A program made the translations under genes and the position numbers. A stretch of DNA of 48,710 nt from Caulobacteraceae bacterium (GTDB lineage: Bacteria > Pseudomonadota > Alphaproteobacteria > Caulobacterales > Caulobacteraceae), in the NCBI GenBank assembly GCA_019748095.1, contig JAIEQA010000094.1:1-48710 (forward strand). The letters run 5' to 3'. Shown one piece after another: positions 8,605 through 16,766 of this stretch. A model generated the notes under the pieces. The model was not told the origin of the DNA. It did no database searches and saw only the letters and a list, made by a program, of their open reading frames with translations. Position 1 is the first letter of the stretch; each line of letters starts with the position of its first letter.

Positions 8605-10239
8605 ATGGAACGGGTCGGCACTATTCTCTTCCTGCTTCTGGCCGTCGTCGTGAGCGGCTCGGCTGCGCGTCTGACGCGAGTGCCGCTGCCTCTGGTGCAG
8701 ATCGGACTGGGCGTCGCGATCGCGTTTTCGACCGTGCCCACCGTCATCCTGGACCCCGAGCTCTTCTTCGTCCTGCTCTTGCCGCCGCTTCTGTTTCTGG
8801 ACGGGTGGCGCATTCCGAAGGACGACCTTCGGCGAGATCGCGGCGCCGTCATCGAACTGGCGCTAGGCCTGGTCATCCTGACCGTGGTCGGCGTCGGCTT
8901 TCTGATCCACTGGCTCATCCCGGCCATGCCGCTGCCGGTCGCCTTCGCCCTTGCTGCGGTGGTCTCGCCCACGGATCCGGTCGCCGTTTCGGCGATCTGC
9001 GCGCGCGCCGGGATTCCCAAGCGGATGATGCACATTCTCGAAGGCGTATCTTTGCTCAACGACGCGTCGGGGCTGGTCTGCATGCGCTTCGCGGTCGCGG
9101 CGATGCTGACCGGATCGTTCTCGCTTCAGGAGGCGATCGGCTCTTTCCTCTGGATCGCAGCAGGGGGTGTCCTGATCGGGGCCGCCGTGACCTGGTCGGT
9201 CTCCAAGGGAAAGGCCTGGATCGCGATGCGACTGGGGGAGGACACGAGCGCACAAATCCTGGTGAGCCTGCTGATCCCGTTCGGCGCCTACATTCTGGCG
9301 GAAGCGCTGCATTGCTCCGGCATCCTCGCCGCCGTCGCGGCGGGGGTGACCATGGGGTTCGCCGAGCAGAGTGGAAAGACGCTCGCCGTGACCCGAGTGC
9401 GGCGCGCGGCCGTGTGGGACGTGGTCCAGTTCTCGGCCAACGGCGTCATCTTCGTGCTTCTGGGCGAGCAGCTGCCCGGCATCATCTCCGAGGCCGACGA
9501 GACCGTGCGCATGACCGGCCATGTCGACGCCTGGTGGCTGGGCGTCTACGTCCTGGCCATCAGCCTGTCCCTCGCCATCCTGAGATTCGCCTGGGTCTGG
9601 ACCTCGTTGAGGCTGACCTGGTTCAAACGCCGATCCGAAGCGCGTCCGCAGCGTGTCGGACTGCGCTTGGTCGCGGCCATGTCTTTCGCCGGCGTGCGGG
9701 GCGCCATCACCCTGGCCGGCGTTCTGACCCTGCCCATGACCCTCCTCGATGGAACCGCCTTCCCGGCGCGGGACCTCGCCATCTTCCTCGCGGCCGGGGT
9801 CATCATCGTCTCGATGATCGTCGCCAGCATCGGTCTTCCCCGGCTGCTCGAACATCTCGAGCTTCCGCCCGAGCCCTCCGAGGACGCGGAAGTCCATCGT
9901 GTCCGAGCCGCCGCCTCGGAGGCCGCCATACGGGCCATCGAGGCGGAGCAGCACCGGCTGGCGGAGGGCCAGCCGGACGCAGACCTCTACACGGACACCG
10001 CGTCCCGGATCATGGATCAATATCGCCAACGCATCGACGGGCGGCTCCAGTCCGGCGAGGCGGAGGCCGTGGCCCGACGCATGATGGCGATAGAGCGCCG
10101 ACTGAGGCTCGCCGGGCTCAAGGCCGAGAGGGCCGAGATCTTCAGGGCGGCCCGCGAGCGCGAGATGAACGGCGAAGTCGCGCTCAGAATGGTCCGTGAC
10201 ATCGACCTGCTCGAGGCGCGGCTGCGAGCGGCGCACTAG
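8605..10239 (+). CDS. Na+/H+ antiporter, CPA1 family (NhaP/YjcE type)
   Basis: Membrane antiporter exchanging cytoplasmic Na+ or K+ for H+. It has 544 residues from the ATG at 8605. About twelve hydrophobic segments fill residues 1-420. Diagnostic CPA1 motifs are LFFVLLLPPLLFLDGWRIP, VVSPTDPVAVSAICARAGIP with the conserved Asp, EGVSLLNDASGLV carrying the essential ND pair, and AGVRGAITLAGVLTLP-type FAGVRGAITLAG. The last 120 residues are a soluble, charged, helical tail rich in Ala, Glu and Arg, typical of YjcE-like members. It is divergent from the SnoaL remnant across about 75 bp. Confidence 0.93.
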   Translation: MERVGTILFLLLAVVVSGSAARLTRVPLPLVQIGLGVAIAFSTVPTVILDPELFFVLLLPPLLFLDGWRIPKDDLRRDRGAVIELALGLVILTVVGVGFLIHWLIPAMPLPVAFALAAVVSPTDPVAVSAICARAGIPKRMMHILEGVSLLNDASGLVCMRFAVAAMLTGSFSLQEAIGSFLWIAAGGVLIGAAVTWSVSKGKAWIAMRLGEDTSAQILVSLLIPFGAYILAEALHCSGILAAVAAGVTMGFAEQSGKTLAVTRVRRAAVWDVVQFSANGVIFVLLGEQLPGIISEADETVRMTGHVDAWWLGVYVLAISLSLAILRFAWVWTSLRLTWFKRRSEARPQRVGLRLVAAMSFAGVRGAITLAGVLTLPMTLLDGTAFPARDLAIFLAAGVIIVSMIVASIGLPRLLEHLELPPEPSEDAEVHRVRAAASEAAIRAIEAEQHRLAEGQPDADLYTDTASRIMDQYRQRIDGRLQSGEAEAVARRMMAIERRLRLAGLKAERAEIFRAAREREMNGEVALRMVRDIDLLEARLRAAH

Positions 10240-10572
10240 GCGGTTCGCCCCGTCGGGCCGCAGACATGGTCGCGGTTCTGAGCGTCCAAGCTATGGAAAC
10301 TATACGCGAGACGTATTGTATATTCCGAGCATGCTCGACCAATAGTCTGTTAACTTCGATCCGGCGTGAACATCCTTGAGTCCTCGGGAGCTGCGAGGTT
10401 GAGCAACGATGTCCGGATAAAGTCTAAGACTGCAATCCATAAGGATATGTATTTCTGAGGCATACGATATATCAGTTTTAGTATCTGTCCGTCTTCGCTA
10501 GGTTGTCCGCATCACCCGGGCATTGGGCCAGGGCGCCCAAGCGCTGCACACACCATCACTGGAGAGTGGGAC
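10240..10572. other. AT-richer intergenic region with several symmetric elements
   Basis: 333 bp without a convincing gene, clearly more AT-rich than the surroundings from about 10300 to 10490. Besides the LysR-type box at 10290-10306, it holds TACG-N5-CGTA (10303-10315), a 12-bp perfect palindrome CGAGCATGCTCG at 10326-10337, and an ATATG...CATACGATATATC stretch near 10444-10473. It is most likely the promoter region of the ABM-domain gene, possibly with a long leader. Confidence 0.45.
10290..10306 (+). promoter_or_regulatory. LysR-type box, copy 1 (upstream of ABM gene)
   Basis: GCTAT-GGAAACT-ATACG, a 5-bp interrupted inverted repeat with T-N11-A spacing. The seven central bases are nearly constant in five copies across the window. 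The oriented centre points toward the ABM gene about 270 bp downstream. Confidence 0.5.
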
Positions 10573-10956
10573 ATGACGAAACCCGATACGACCGCCGCAG
10601 ATCCGGAAGTAATCGTGATGCTGCGCTTGAAGTTCAAGCCGGGCGCCCTTGATCACGTGCTCGCCGAGCTTGTGCCCATCGCTCTGCAGACGCGCGAAGA
10701 AACGGGTAATGTCGAATTCCAGGTGTTTCGCGCCAAGGACGACAACGACCGACTGGTCTTGTTCGAACGATGGACCAACCAGGCGGCGCTCGATGCGCAC
10801 TGGCAGCTGGACTACACCAAACGCGTCCTGGCGTTGTTCGAAGAGCATCTCGTTCGGCCCCTGTCTCCGACCGAGGACGTCACCTACCTCGACGACACGA
10901 TGGCCCTGATGCGCACGCCACAGCGCGAAGGTCGGTGTCTGGCGACCGAAATCTAG
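10573..10956 (+). CDS. Antibiotic-biosynthesis-monooxygenase (ABM) domain protein, putative quinol monooxygenase
   Basis: Small cytoplasmic protein of 127 residues with one dimeric ferredoxin-like ABM domain (residues about 13-100). Members include YgiN quinol monooxygenase and stress-induced quinone-detoxifying enzymes. Visible family features are IVMLRLKFKPGALDHVLAEL, the middle TREETGNVEFQVFRAKDDND, and LFERWTNQAALDAHW. A good ribosome site (GGAGAG) precedes the ATG. The tail after residue 105 is extra and unconserved. Substrate cannot be read from sequence. It lies downstream of a LysR-type box shared with other redox genes, which fits an oxidant or quinone response. Confidence 0.85.
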   Translation: MTKPDTTAADPEVIVMLRLKFKPGALDHVLAELVPIALQTREETGNVEFQVFRAKDDNDRLVLFERWTNQAALDAHWQLDYTKRVLALFEEHLVRPLSPTEDVTYLDDTMALMRTPQREGRCLATEI

Positions 10957-11153
10957 ACGACCGGTGATGCGCCCGAGCGGCGGATCGACAGCTTCAACCC
11001 GACAACCCGGCCGTCGTGGGCAGGATCAAGAGCTTGCCCTGCGCCGTCCCCGAACGAGACAATTCGGACCCGGCTGGAACCGCTCTTCGACGACGGCTGA
11101 TCGACGACGCCTGACCTTTTTGCAGCTCCATAACCAACAACCAAGGATACGAC

Positions 11154-12146
11154 ATGACCCGCTCCACACGATACACCGTACTCCCCTTCGCCCTGGCGCT
11201 TCTCGGCGCCGTCCCTGGCGCCGCCGCCCTGGCGAGCCCGACGCCGGCCGCGGCCCAGCAGGTCGTTTCGCAGGGTGCTGACGTCTATCGTCTTCGCATC
11301 GGCGCCGTGCCGGTCTTCGCCCTTTCCGACGGCTCCGTGCCCATGGACCTTCATGCGCTTCTCCAAAACACGACGGCTGCGCAGACCGACGCCCTTCTGA
11401 AGCTCAACTTCCAGACCAATCCCGCCGAGGCCTCGATCAACGCCTTTCTGATCCAGCTGCCCGGCAAGCTGGTGTTGATCGACACCGGCTCAGGCGAACT
11501 GTTCGGCCCCGGCGCCGGAGGCGGTCTGCTCGCGAGCCTCGAACGGGCCGGCTTCAGGCCGGAGCAGATCACCGACGTCCTGATCACCCATGTCCACTCC
11601 GACCATGCCGGCGGACTGGTCAAGGGCGGCCAACGGGTGTTCGAGAACGCCACGATCCACGTCGGGAAGGCGGATCTCGACTTCTTCTTCGATGCGAACG
11701 CCCAGCAACGCACGGGCTATGATCAGCAGTATTTCGACGTCGCGGCCACGACCCTGAAGCCCTATCTCGATGCAGGCAAGGTGAGCCCCATCGCGGCCGA
11801 CGGCGAGATTCTTCCCGGCCTCTTCTCGACCCTGCATCCGGGCCATACGCCGGGCAGCGCCTTCTACACACTGCGCGATGGCGGCGAAGAACTCGTGTTC
11901 GTTGGCGACCTCGTCCATTCTTCGGCCGTGCAGTTTCCGGAGCCTGCGGTGACCATCGCGTACGATCAAGACGCACCGGGCGCGGCGCGGGTCCGCGCTG
12001 AGGCGTTCGATGCATTCGCGCGCGACGAGACCCTGGTCGCCATCCCCCACGCAGCCTTCCCCGGGGTCGGCCATGTCCGCCGCGACGCTGTCGGATACGC
12101 CTGGGTCGGCCTCACCTACACCAACCGCGGCGCTGGGGAGAGGTAG
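11154..12146 (+). CDS. Secreted MBL-fold metallohydrolase
   Basis: Predicted periplasmic zinc hydrolase of the metallo-beta-lactamase superfamily, 330 residues. A Sec signal peptide is clear: a basic start, a hydrophobic LPFALALLGAVPGAAAL core and AAAQQ near residues 33-37 as the likely cleavage area. The metal site is HVHSDHAGG (HxHxDH) near residues 146-154, with a later His in STLHPGHTPGSAFY and Asp in FVGDLVHSSAV. The architecture resembles lactonase-like MBL proteins of unknown substrate. It is not a classical class B beta-lactamase. The preceding 197 bp (10957-11153) shows no gene. Confidence 0.87.
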   Translation: MTRSTRYTVLPFALALLGAVPGAAALASPTPAAAQQVVSQGADVYRLRIGAVPVFALSDGSVPMDLHALLQNTTAAQTDALLKLNFQTNPAEASINAFLIQLPGKLVLIDTGSGELFGPGAGGGLLASLERAGFRPEQITDVLITHVHSDHAGGLVKGGQRVFENATIHVGKADLDFFFDANAQQRTGYDQQYFDVAATTLKPYLDAGKVSPIAADGEILPGLFSTLHPGHTPGSAFYTLRDGGEELVFVGDLVHSSAVQFPEPAVTIAYDQDAPGAARVRAEAFDAFARDETLVAIPHAAFPGVGHVRRDAVGYAWVGLTYTNRGAGER

Positions 12147-12191
12147 CCCAGGGAGTGCGGTCCCCCGCCACCCTGGCCCTTTGAGTGCGCT

Positions 12192-12956
12192 ATGACCTAC
12201 TGCCTCGGCATTCTCCTCGAACAGGGCCTTCTGCTCGCGTCCGATACCAGCTCCAACGCCGGGCTCGACCAGATCGCCAAGGTCAACAAGCTCAACCTCA
12301 TGCCGCCCGCGCAGGACCGGCTCGTGGCCATCCAGTCGGCGGGAAATCTCGCTACGACGCAAGGGGTGATCACGAGGCTGCGCGAGGCGTTTGGCGGGGG
12401 GGACCCGGCGCTCGACGTCAAAGCCTGTCGGACAATGTTCGGAGTGGCGCGGATCGTCGGCGAGCAGCTGCGCGCGGCGATCGCACATGACGGCGCCTTC
12501 GTAACGCCGTACGGCGATCCCGCCGCCAGCTTTCTTGTCTCAGGCCAGATCGCCGGCCAGCCGCCGCGTCTCTTCCAGATCTACTCGGCCGGCAATTTCG
12601 TGGAAGCGAGCGACCGCGCGCCGTTTCTGCAGATCGGCGAGACCAAATACGGCAAGCCGATCCTCGATCGCGCCCTGACGCGGTCGACCACATTGGCAGA
12701 AGCGGCCAAGCTCGCAATGCTGTCGTTCGACGCCACGATCCGCAGCAACCTCTCCGTAGGCCTGCCGATAGATGTGCTCCTCTACCAGGCGGACAGCTTT
12801 TCTGGCTCCAATATCGTCACTGTGAGGTCCGAGGACCCGTACTGGGTGTCGCTCCGGGAGACCTACGGCAAAGGCCTCATGGATCTGATCGACGGCTTGC
12901 CGCCACCGCCCGGGGCCTGGCAGCCGGGAAGTATCAGCAACGGAGGGCGAACGTGA
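12192..12956 (+). CDS. Anbu-type proteasome-like peptidase
   Basis: Bacterial relative of the 20S proteasome beta subunit and HslV, of the Anbu (ancestral beta subunit) family. The protein has 254 residues. The start MTYCLGILLEQGLLLASDT places Thr2 as the N-terminal nucleophile after Met removal. This is followed by the SSNAGLDQIAKVNKLN segment, with Asp18 and Lys34 positioned as in Ntn hydrolases. Anbu usually sits beside an alpha-E protein, a transglutaminase-like protease and an ATP-grasp protein; none is present here, so it is an orphan copy. It lies 45 bp after the MBL gene and may be co-transcribed. Confidence 0.9.
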   Translation: MTYCLGILLEQGLLLASDTSSNAGLDQIAKVNKLNLMPPAQDRLVAIQSAGNLATTQGVITRLREAFGGGDPALDVKACRTMFGVARIVGEQLRAAIAHDGAFVTPYGDPAASFLVSGQIAGQPPRLFQIYSAGNFVEASDRAPFLQIGETKYGKPILDRALTRSTTLAEAAKLAMLSFDATIRSNLSVGLPIDVLLYQADSFSGSNIVTVRSEDPYWVSLRETYGKGLMDLIDGLPPPPGAWQPGSISNGGRT

Positions 12957-13124
12957 CCGCGCTCCAGCGTTTCGTCTTCCGGGCCGCGACGGCGCGGACG
13001 CGCCTGGGCGCCGCTCAACGACACCAACCGTGGTCCCGACCCAGGAAAGGCCGCCTTTGGGCGAGCCCCCCGGTTGGGTCGTAAGCAGGCCGTGACCCGG
13101 CCTGACAATCTCAGGAGTTAAAGG

Positions 13125-13310
13125 ATGTCGCACCCAGGCCTTCCGCAGGCGCCGCTCGACGCCACGACCGAGGTATCTTCCCGCACGATCCGCGGCCTTC
13201 TCGAACGGGCTGCGGCCCGGAAGCGACAGCTCAACCTCCTCCTCCTGTCGGCGTTGACCGTGTTGTTCCTGGTCACCCTGGTCGCCTCCGGACTGGAGAT
13301 GTCGAAATAG
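13125..13310 (+). CDS. Small single-pass membrane protein, unknown
   Basis: A 61-residue protein with a good ribosome site (AGGAG) 9-10 nt before the ATG. Residues 1-35 are polar with basic clusters (ERAAARKRQ), followed by one hydrophobic helix, LNLLLLSALTVLFLVTLVAS, and a short polar end. The positive-inside rule puts the N-terminus in the cytoplasm. I recognise no family. It follows the Anbu gene by 168 bp, a gap with no visible gene. It could be a real small protein tied to that locus, or a chance frame. Confidence 0.5.
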   Translation: MSHPGLPQAPLDATTEVSSRTIRGLLERAAARKRQLNLLLLSALTVLFLVTLVASGLEMSK

Positions 13311-13414
13311 GAGAGGCGGCCGAAACGGCGGCAGCGCCTGCGTTCGAACCGTTTCCGAGAACGGTGTCGACGAGACAGCCGCTCCGGTCGTCCTTCAAAC
13401 GCCGCCGGAGTCGG

Positions 13415-13807
13415 TCAGGCGGGTATGCGGGCGATCACCTTGATCTCAAAATCGAAGCCTGCAAGCCAGTTCACCCCGACCGCAGTCCAGTTCGGATAGG
13501 GAGGGCTTGCGAACGCCGTCTCCCTCACAGCCATGACCGTCTCGAACTGGGCCTCCGGATCCGTGTGGAAGGTGGTCAGGTCGACGATGTCCTCCAGGGT
13601 CGCGCCGGCGGCGGCGAGCACGGCGACCAGATTGTCGAAGGCCAGCCGGACCTGTTGCTCGAAGTCCGGCTCAGGGGATCCGTCCTCCCGGCTTCCAACC
13701 TGGCCGGATACGAAGAGCAGGTCGCCGGACCGGATGGCCGCCGAGTAGCGATGCTTGTCGTAGAGGGCATGCCGACCGGCTGGAAACACGGGTTCGCGAT
13801 GGGTCAT
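13415..13807 (-). CDS. RidA family protein (YjgF/YER057c/UK114)
   Basis: RidA-fold protein that hydrolyses reactive enamine/imine intermediates, or a related Rid subgroup; also linked to chaperone activity under chlorine stress in E. coli. I use the ATG at 13807, giving 130 residues, because 22 extra codons to 13873 run through the operator. Family landmarks are SGQVGSREDGSPEPDFEQQV, DNLVAVLAAAGATLEDIVDL and NWTAVGVNWLAGFDFEIKV near the end. The usual Rid arginine before the end (CVAR-type) is replaced by a KVIAR ending. It is divergent from tetR, with two palindromes between. Confidence 0.88.
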   Translation of the reverse strand: MTHREPVFPAGRHALYDKHRYSAAIRSGDLLFVSGQVGSREDGSPEPDFEQQVRLAFDNLVAVLAAAGATLEDIVDLTTFHTDPEAQFETVMAVRETAFASPPYPNWTAVGVNWLAGFDFEIKVIARIPA

Positions 13808-13843
13808 GTCTGGTCCTGTCTCGCCATCCAGTGGCGTTTCATG

Positions 13844-13854
13844 TACGAGGCGTA
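13844..13854. promoter_or_regulatory. Minor operator copy between ridA and tetR
   Basis: TACG-AGG-CGTA, the same half-site core and 3-bp spacing as the large palindrome centred 29 bp away. It lies on the ridA side and is probably a second, weaker TetR site. Confidence 0.45.
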
Positions 13855-13865
13855 TCTCTTGATGT

Positions 13866-13890
13866 ATTGACATACGTTGCGTATGTCAAT
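13866..13890. promoter_or_regulatory. 25-bp perfect palindrome, likely TetR operator
   Basis: Eleven-base arms, ATTGACATACG and its complement CGTATGTCAAT, flank a TTG centre with no mismatch. The right arm on the minus strand contains TTGACA, which with a 17-nt spacer leads to TACATC and could be the ridA promoter. A dimer bound here would block both divergent promoters. The regulator is most likely the TetR protein encoded 24 bp away. Confidence 0.7.
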
Positions 13891-13914
13891 GTCGAGCGGT
13901 GCGGGGTCCGGCTG

Positions 13915-14499
13915 ATGAAGCGAAGCGAGATGATGGAGGCGACGCGCGCCAAACTGATCAGCGCCGCACGTGCCGCCTTCACCCTGCACGGCTATGCCGC
14001 GTCGTCCATGGACGATCTGACGGCGGACGCCGGCCTCACGCGGGGCGCGCTCTACCATAACTTCAAGGACAAGAAGGGGCTGCTGCAGGCGGTCATCGAC
14101 CAGATCGACGCCGAGATGCTGGCGCGCATGCGGGCGACCGTGACGCCCGAGCAAACCCCATGGGAGGCGTTTCTTAACGAGGGCGTCGCCTATATCGAGA
14201 TGGCCCTCGAGCCGGAGATCCAGCGGATCATGCTGCTCGACGGCCCCGCCGTGCTTGGCGACCCCTCGCGGTGGCCCAATCAGACGGCCTGTCTCCGCAC
14301 AGCGACATCGACCGTCCAGACCTTGATCGACGCCGGCATGCTGCATCCGGTGGACGCTGAGGCGGCCGCCAGGCTGGTCAACGGAGCGGCGCTGAACGCC
14401 GCGCTGTGGGTGGCTGCAGCGGATGAGCCTCGCGCGGTGCTCGACAGGGCGATCAATGCGTTTCGGCTCCTGGTCTCGGGCTTGCTGAAACCGGTTTGA
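13915..14499 (+). CDS. TetR/AcrR family transcriptional regulator
   Basis: DNA-binding repressor of 194 residues from the ATG at 13915; in-frame codons back to 13831 run through the operator and are excluded. The N-terminal helix-turn-helix is typical: AARAAFTLHGYAASSMDDLT, then ADAGLTRGALYHNFKDKKGL, with the TetR signature Y-x-F-x-x-K. Residues 60-190 are the ligand-binding dimer domain, resembling YsiA/NalC-like members (EIQRIMLLDGPAVLGDPSRW). The ligand is unknown. Divergence from ridA and the shared palindrome suggest it represses ridA and itself. Confidence 0.92.
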   Translation: MKRSEMMEATRAKLISAARAAFTLHGYAASSMDDLTADAGLTRGALYHNFKDKKGLLQAVIDQIDAEMLARMRATVTPEQTPWEAFLNEGVAYIEMALEPEIQRIMLLDGPAVLGDPSRWPNQTACLRTATSTVQTLIDAGMLHPVDAEAAARLVNGAALNAALWVAAADEPRAVLDRAINAFRLLVSGLLKPV

Positions 14500-14560
14500 G
14501 CCGATCCCCGGAGCAAGAGTCGGCTCTGCGGCCAAGCGCTCCCCCTTTCGGGAGCCGACT
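14498..14560. terminator. Terminator-like repeats between converging tetR and GST genes
   Basis: GAGCCGA at 14498-14504 can pair with TCGGCTC at 14520-14526. The longer AGTCGGCTC at 14518-14526 can instead pair with GAGCCGACT at 14552-14560, a 9-bp stem. The two structures exclude each other. The location between converging genes favours termination. Confidence 0.45.
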
Positions 14561-14571
14561 GACCCCCGAAA

Positions 14572-15228
14572 TCAGATTGAGGGCGCGCCGGGGTCGGACA
14601 TCGTCACCCGGTCCCTGACGCTGGGGCGTTTCTGCATCTCGGCGTACCAGGCCTGAAGCGCGTCGCAGTCCGCCGGCATGGCGAGACCGACGAGCCCGGC
14701 GAAGATCAGACCGCCGATGACCGTGATGTCGGCCATGGAGAAGGTCACGCCGGCGACGAAGGGCTGGCGCGTCAGAATACCATTGAAATAGTGCATGCCC
14801 CTCAGCGCCTTGTCGCGCTCACGCAATCCCCACTCGGCGTTCTGATAGACCTCGACCTTGGGCCCCAGTCCCGGAGTGGCATGGTGAAAATAGACGCTGA
14901 TGGGGTCGAGCAGTTCCAGCTCGGCGCGCTTGTTCATCATGTGGATCAGCCCCTTCTCACGCGGCGTCCCGCCGGTCAGGGTGGGAGCGCCATCAAGCGC
15001 GTCGAGGTATTCGGTGATGGCCGTGCATTCGGCGATGCAGGTCCCGTCATCGAGTTCGAGCACCGGCAAGGTGCCCGAGTAGTTCTTGGCCCGGAACTCC
15101 GGTGTCTTGTGCTCGCCCTTCCAGAGGTCGATCGACACGAACCGGACCCGTGGTCGCAGGTTCTTCTCCGCCAGGGCGATCCGGACGCGGGCCGGATAGG
15201 GGCCCGTATGCCAGTCGTAGATCTTCAT
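14572..15228 (-). CDS. Glutathione S-transferase family protein
   Basis: Soluble GST of 218 residues, preceded by GGAGAGG. The N-terminal thioredoxin-like half (residues 1-80) starts KIYDWHTGPYPARVRIALAE and has the glutathione-binding YSGTLPVLELDDGTCIAECTA region with the conserved Pro after a Val/Leu-rich turn. The C-terminal helical domain contains VAGVTFSMADITVIGGLIFA, the GST N-capping box (S/T-x-x-D). The class is uncertain. It lies 26 bp downstream of the msrA gene on the same strand, in a row of redox genes. Confidence 0.9.
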   Translation of the reverse strand: MKIYDWHTGPYPARVRIALAEKNLRPRVRFVSIDLWKGEHKTPEFRAKNYSGTLPVLELDDGTCIAECTAITEYLDALDGAPTLTGGTPREKGLIHMMNKRAELELLDPISVYFHHATPGLGPKVEVYQNAEWGLRERDKALRGMHYFNGILTRQPFVAGVTFSMADITVIGGLIFAGLVGLAMPADCDALQAWYAEMQKRPSVRDRVTMSDPGAPSI

Positions 15229-15254
15229 CTCGCCTCTCCGTGTCGACCGGCTGG

Positions 15255-15764
15255 TCAGTCTAGCTCTGTGACCGCGTTCGCTTCAGGGAGCGCCAGATCC
15301 GAGAAGTGGTGTCGGATAAGATCCAGCTTGGGATCGATGAAACGGCGGCAGAAGGGTCGGCTCGGGTCGGTTCGATAGTAGTTCTGATAGCGCTCGTCCG
15401 ACGCCCTGAACCCCCGGATTGGGAGGACCAAGGTGTGAACCGCCTTGGTCGAGGCCTCGGCGAAGCGGACGATGGCCTGTTCGGCGTCAGGCCGCTGGCT
15501 GTCTTCGAAGATGTAGATCGCGCTGCGGTACTTGCTGCGCGGGGATCGGGCCCGGGTGGCCGAATGGGTTCTAAGATGCACCTCTGCAAGGGTCGACAGC
15601 GGAATGACGGATGGATCGAAGGTGACGACCACCCCTTCCGACCAGACATCCGCAGGCGCGTCCGACTGGACGAACCCCTGGTCGACCTGTGAAACGCCGC
15701 GCAAGGCCTGGAAGACCCCTTCGGTGCACCAGTGGCACCCCCCTCCAAAGCCTGCCTTGGCCAT
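15255..15764 (-). CDS. msrA: Peptide methionine sulfoxide reductase MsrA, CHWC variant
   Basis: Reduces methionine-S-sulfoxide in proteins. It has 169 residues from the ATG at 15764, 3-4 nt after GGAGGTG; the GTG at 15770 lies within that ribosome site. The active site reads GFGGGCHWCTEGVFQALRGV, replacing the common GCFWG with CHWC and so making a CxxC pair at the catalytic Cys. Further features are the KYRSAIYIFEDSQ strand and the C-terminal RFIDPKLDLIRHHF, with Cys in PFCRRF as a possible recycling thiol. The family is certain; the subgroup differs from the other two MsrA copies in the window. Confidence 0.9.
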   Translation of the reverse strand: MAKAGFGGGCHWCTEGVFQALRGVSQVDQGFVQSDAPADVWSEGVVVTFDPSVIPLSTLAEVHLRTHSATRARSPRSKYRSAIYIFEDSQRPDAEQAIVRFAEASTKAVHTLVLPIRGFRASDERYQNYYRTDPSRPFCRRFIDPKLDLIRHHFSDLALPEANAVTELD

Positions 15765-15818
15765 CTGCACCTCCCGCGCCGGCGCGCGATCCCCGACGAG
15801 GGTTCGTCCGGCTAAGAC

Positions 15819-16313
15819 CTAGCGGCTCATTTCGAAGAGGAACCAGGCACGGCGTTCCGCCTCGTCCGTCCAGGCATCAATCAGGCCGGACGTCGCATTG
15901 TCCATCGCCTTGTCCGCGACGGCCTTGGCGCGCCGGAACGACTCGACCATGTGAAGATTGTCGGCGCGAAGCTCGCTCAGCATGTCCTGCGGGGTCACGA
16001 ACTCCGCATCATTGTCCTTGATGGTCTGGTGGCGGGCGACATCACCGATCGATCGAATGGTCGTGTTGCCCGTCTTGCGGGCGCGCTCGGCAATCGAATC
16101 GGTGACGGCGAGGATCTCCGCAGCCTGCTCGTCGAGCAGCAGGTGGTAGTCCCTGAAGTAGGGTCCCGAGACGTGCCAATGGAAATTCTTGGTCTTCAGG
16201 TAGATGGCGTAGCTGTTCGCCAGGATTATCTTCAGGGCGTCGGCGACAGTCATCGCCGCGCCCTCGTCGAGATCAGACGGCGTCAGAAGGGTTGCGGCGC
16301 TGGTGGTCGTCAT
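15819..16313 (-). CDS. dps: Dps family ferritin-like DNA-protection protein
   Basis: Dodecameric mini-ferritin that oxidises iron with peroxide and binds DNA under stress. It has 164 residues from the ATG at 16313. The ferroxidase ligands are in KNFHWHVSGPYFRDYHLLLD and EQAAEILAVTDSIAERARK, the standard H-(x10-15)-D-x3-E arrangement at subunit interfaces. The 4-helix bundle spans the whole chain, and the N-terminal tail lacks a Lys-rich DNA-binding segment. A LysR-type box lies about 110 bp upstream, oriented toward this gene, so control by an oxidative-stress LysR is plausible. Confidence 0.95.
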   Translation of the reverse strand: MTTTSAATLLTPSDLDEGAAMTVADALKIILANSYAIYLKTKNFHWHVSGPYFRDYHLLLDEQAAEILAVTDSIAERARKTGNTTIRSIGDVARHQTIKDNDAEFVTPQDMLSELRADNLHMVESFRRAKAVADKAMDNATSGLIDAWTDEAERRAWFLFEMSR

Positions 16314-16419
16314 GGCTTGAACTTTCAATCAGGCTCGGACGAGAGCCGCCGCCGCTTCCCCCACGGAGGGCGAGGTCTCGACGATGGGTTCATCGTCCGT
16401 TGAAGTCCAATGGCCGCCA

Positions 16420-16436
16420 GCTATAGTTTCGATACC
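16420..16436 (-). promoter_or_regulatory. LysR-type box, copy 2 (upstream of dps)
   Basis: Read on the minus strand: GGTAT-CGAAACT-ATAGC. It matches the other copies in the conserved GAAACT centre and four of five bases in each arm. It lies 107 bp before the dps start codon. Confidence 0.5.
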
Positions 16437-16499
16437 TTCGAACCCAGTCACAAACTCCAGAGCAGTGATGGCGACCGACCCGGTGGGTCTGCCTGCCCG

Positions 16500-16766
16500 T
16501 CAGGTGTCCGGTCTGAACTCCAGCACAAACGCCACCACCTTTTCAGAGGACATTTCGCAGGGCTTCAGGAGGGCTCTATCCGATCCGGTGCGATAGAGAT
16601 TGAAGCTGACGATGTCGGTTCCGGCCAGCTCCCTGGCGAAAAGACTGTTGCGTCGTCCGTCTGCGGATCGCCGGACCGTCAGGCCGTAACGCCGGCCCTG
16701 ATAGAGGCCTTCGCCGTATCCATCCGCAAGCTTCGCGAGGGCGGCGTCGAACCCGGCATCCTCCAC
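16500..16766 (-). CDS. Small conserved protein, unknown function
   Basis: An 88-residue protein starting at a GTG with a strong ribosome site (GGGAGGAA). The pattern RYGLTVRRSADGRRNSLFAR, then ELAGTDIVSFNLYR, LKPCEMSSEKVVAF and VLEF at the end resembles short uncharacterised alphaproteobacterial proteins with the same LFxxELxGxDxVSFNLYR core. I see no membrane segment or catalytic motif; the single Cys in KPCEM is notable. It lies between dps and the DUF427 gene, all on the minus strand, in the redox cluster. Function cannot be assigned. Confidence 0.7.
   Translation of the reverse strand: MEDAGFDAALAKLADGYGEGLYQGRRYGLTVRRSADGRRNSLFARELAGTDIVSFNLYRTGSDRALLKPCEMSSEKVVAFVLEFRPDT

Noticed and set aside
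10303..10315. TACG-N5-CGTA as another copy of the TetR operator
   Set aside because: The spacer is 5 bp, against 3 bp at the ridA-tetR sites, and the arms are short.
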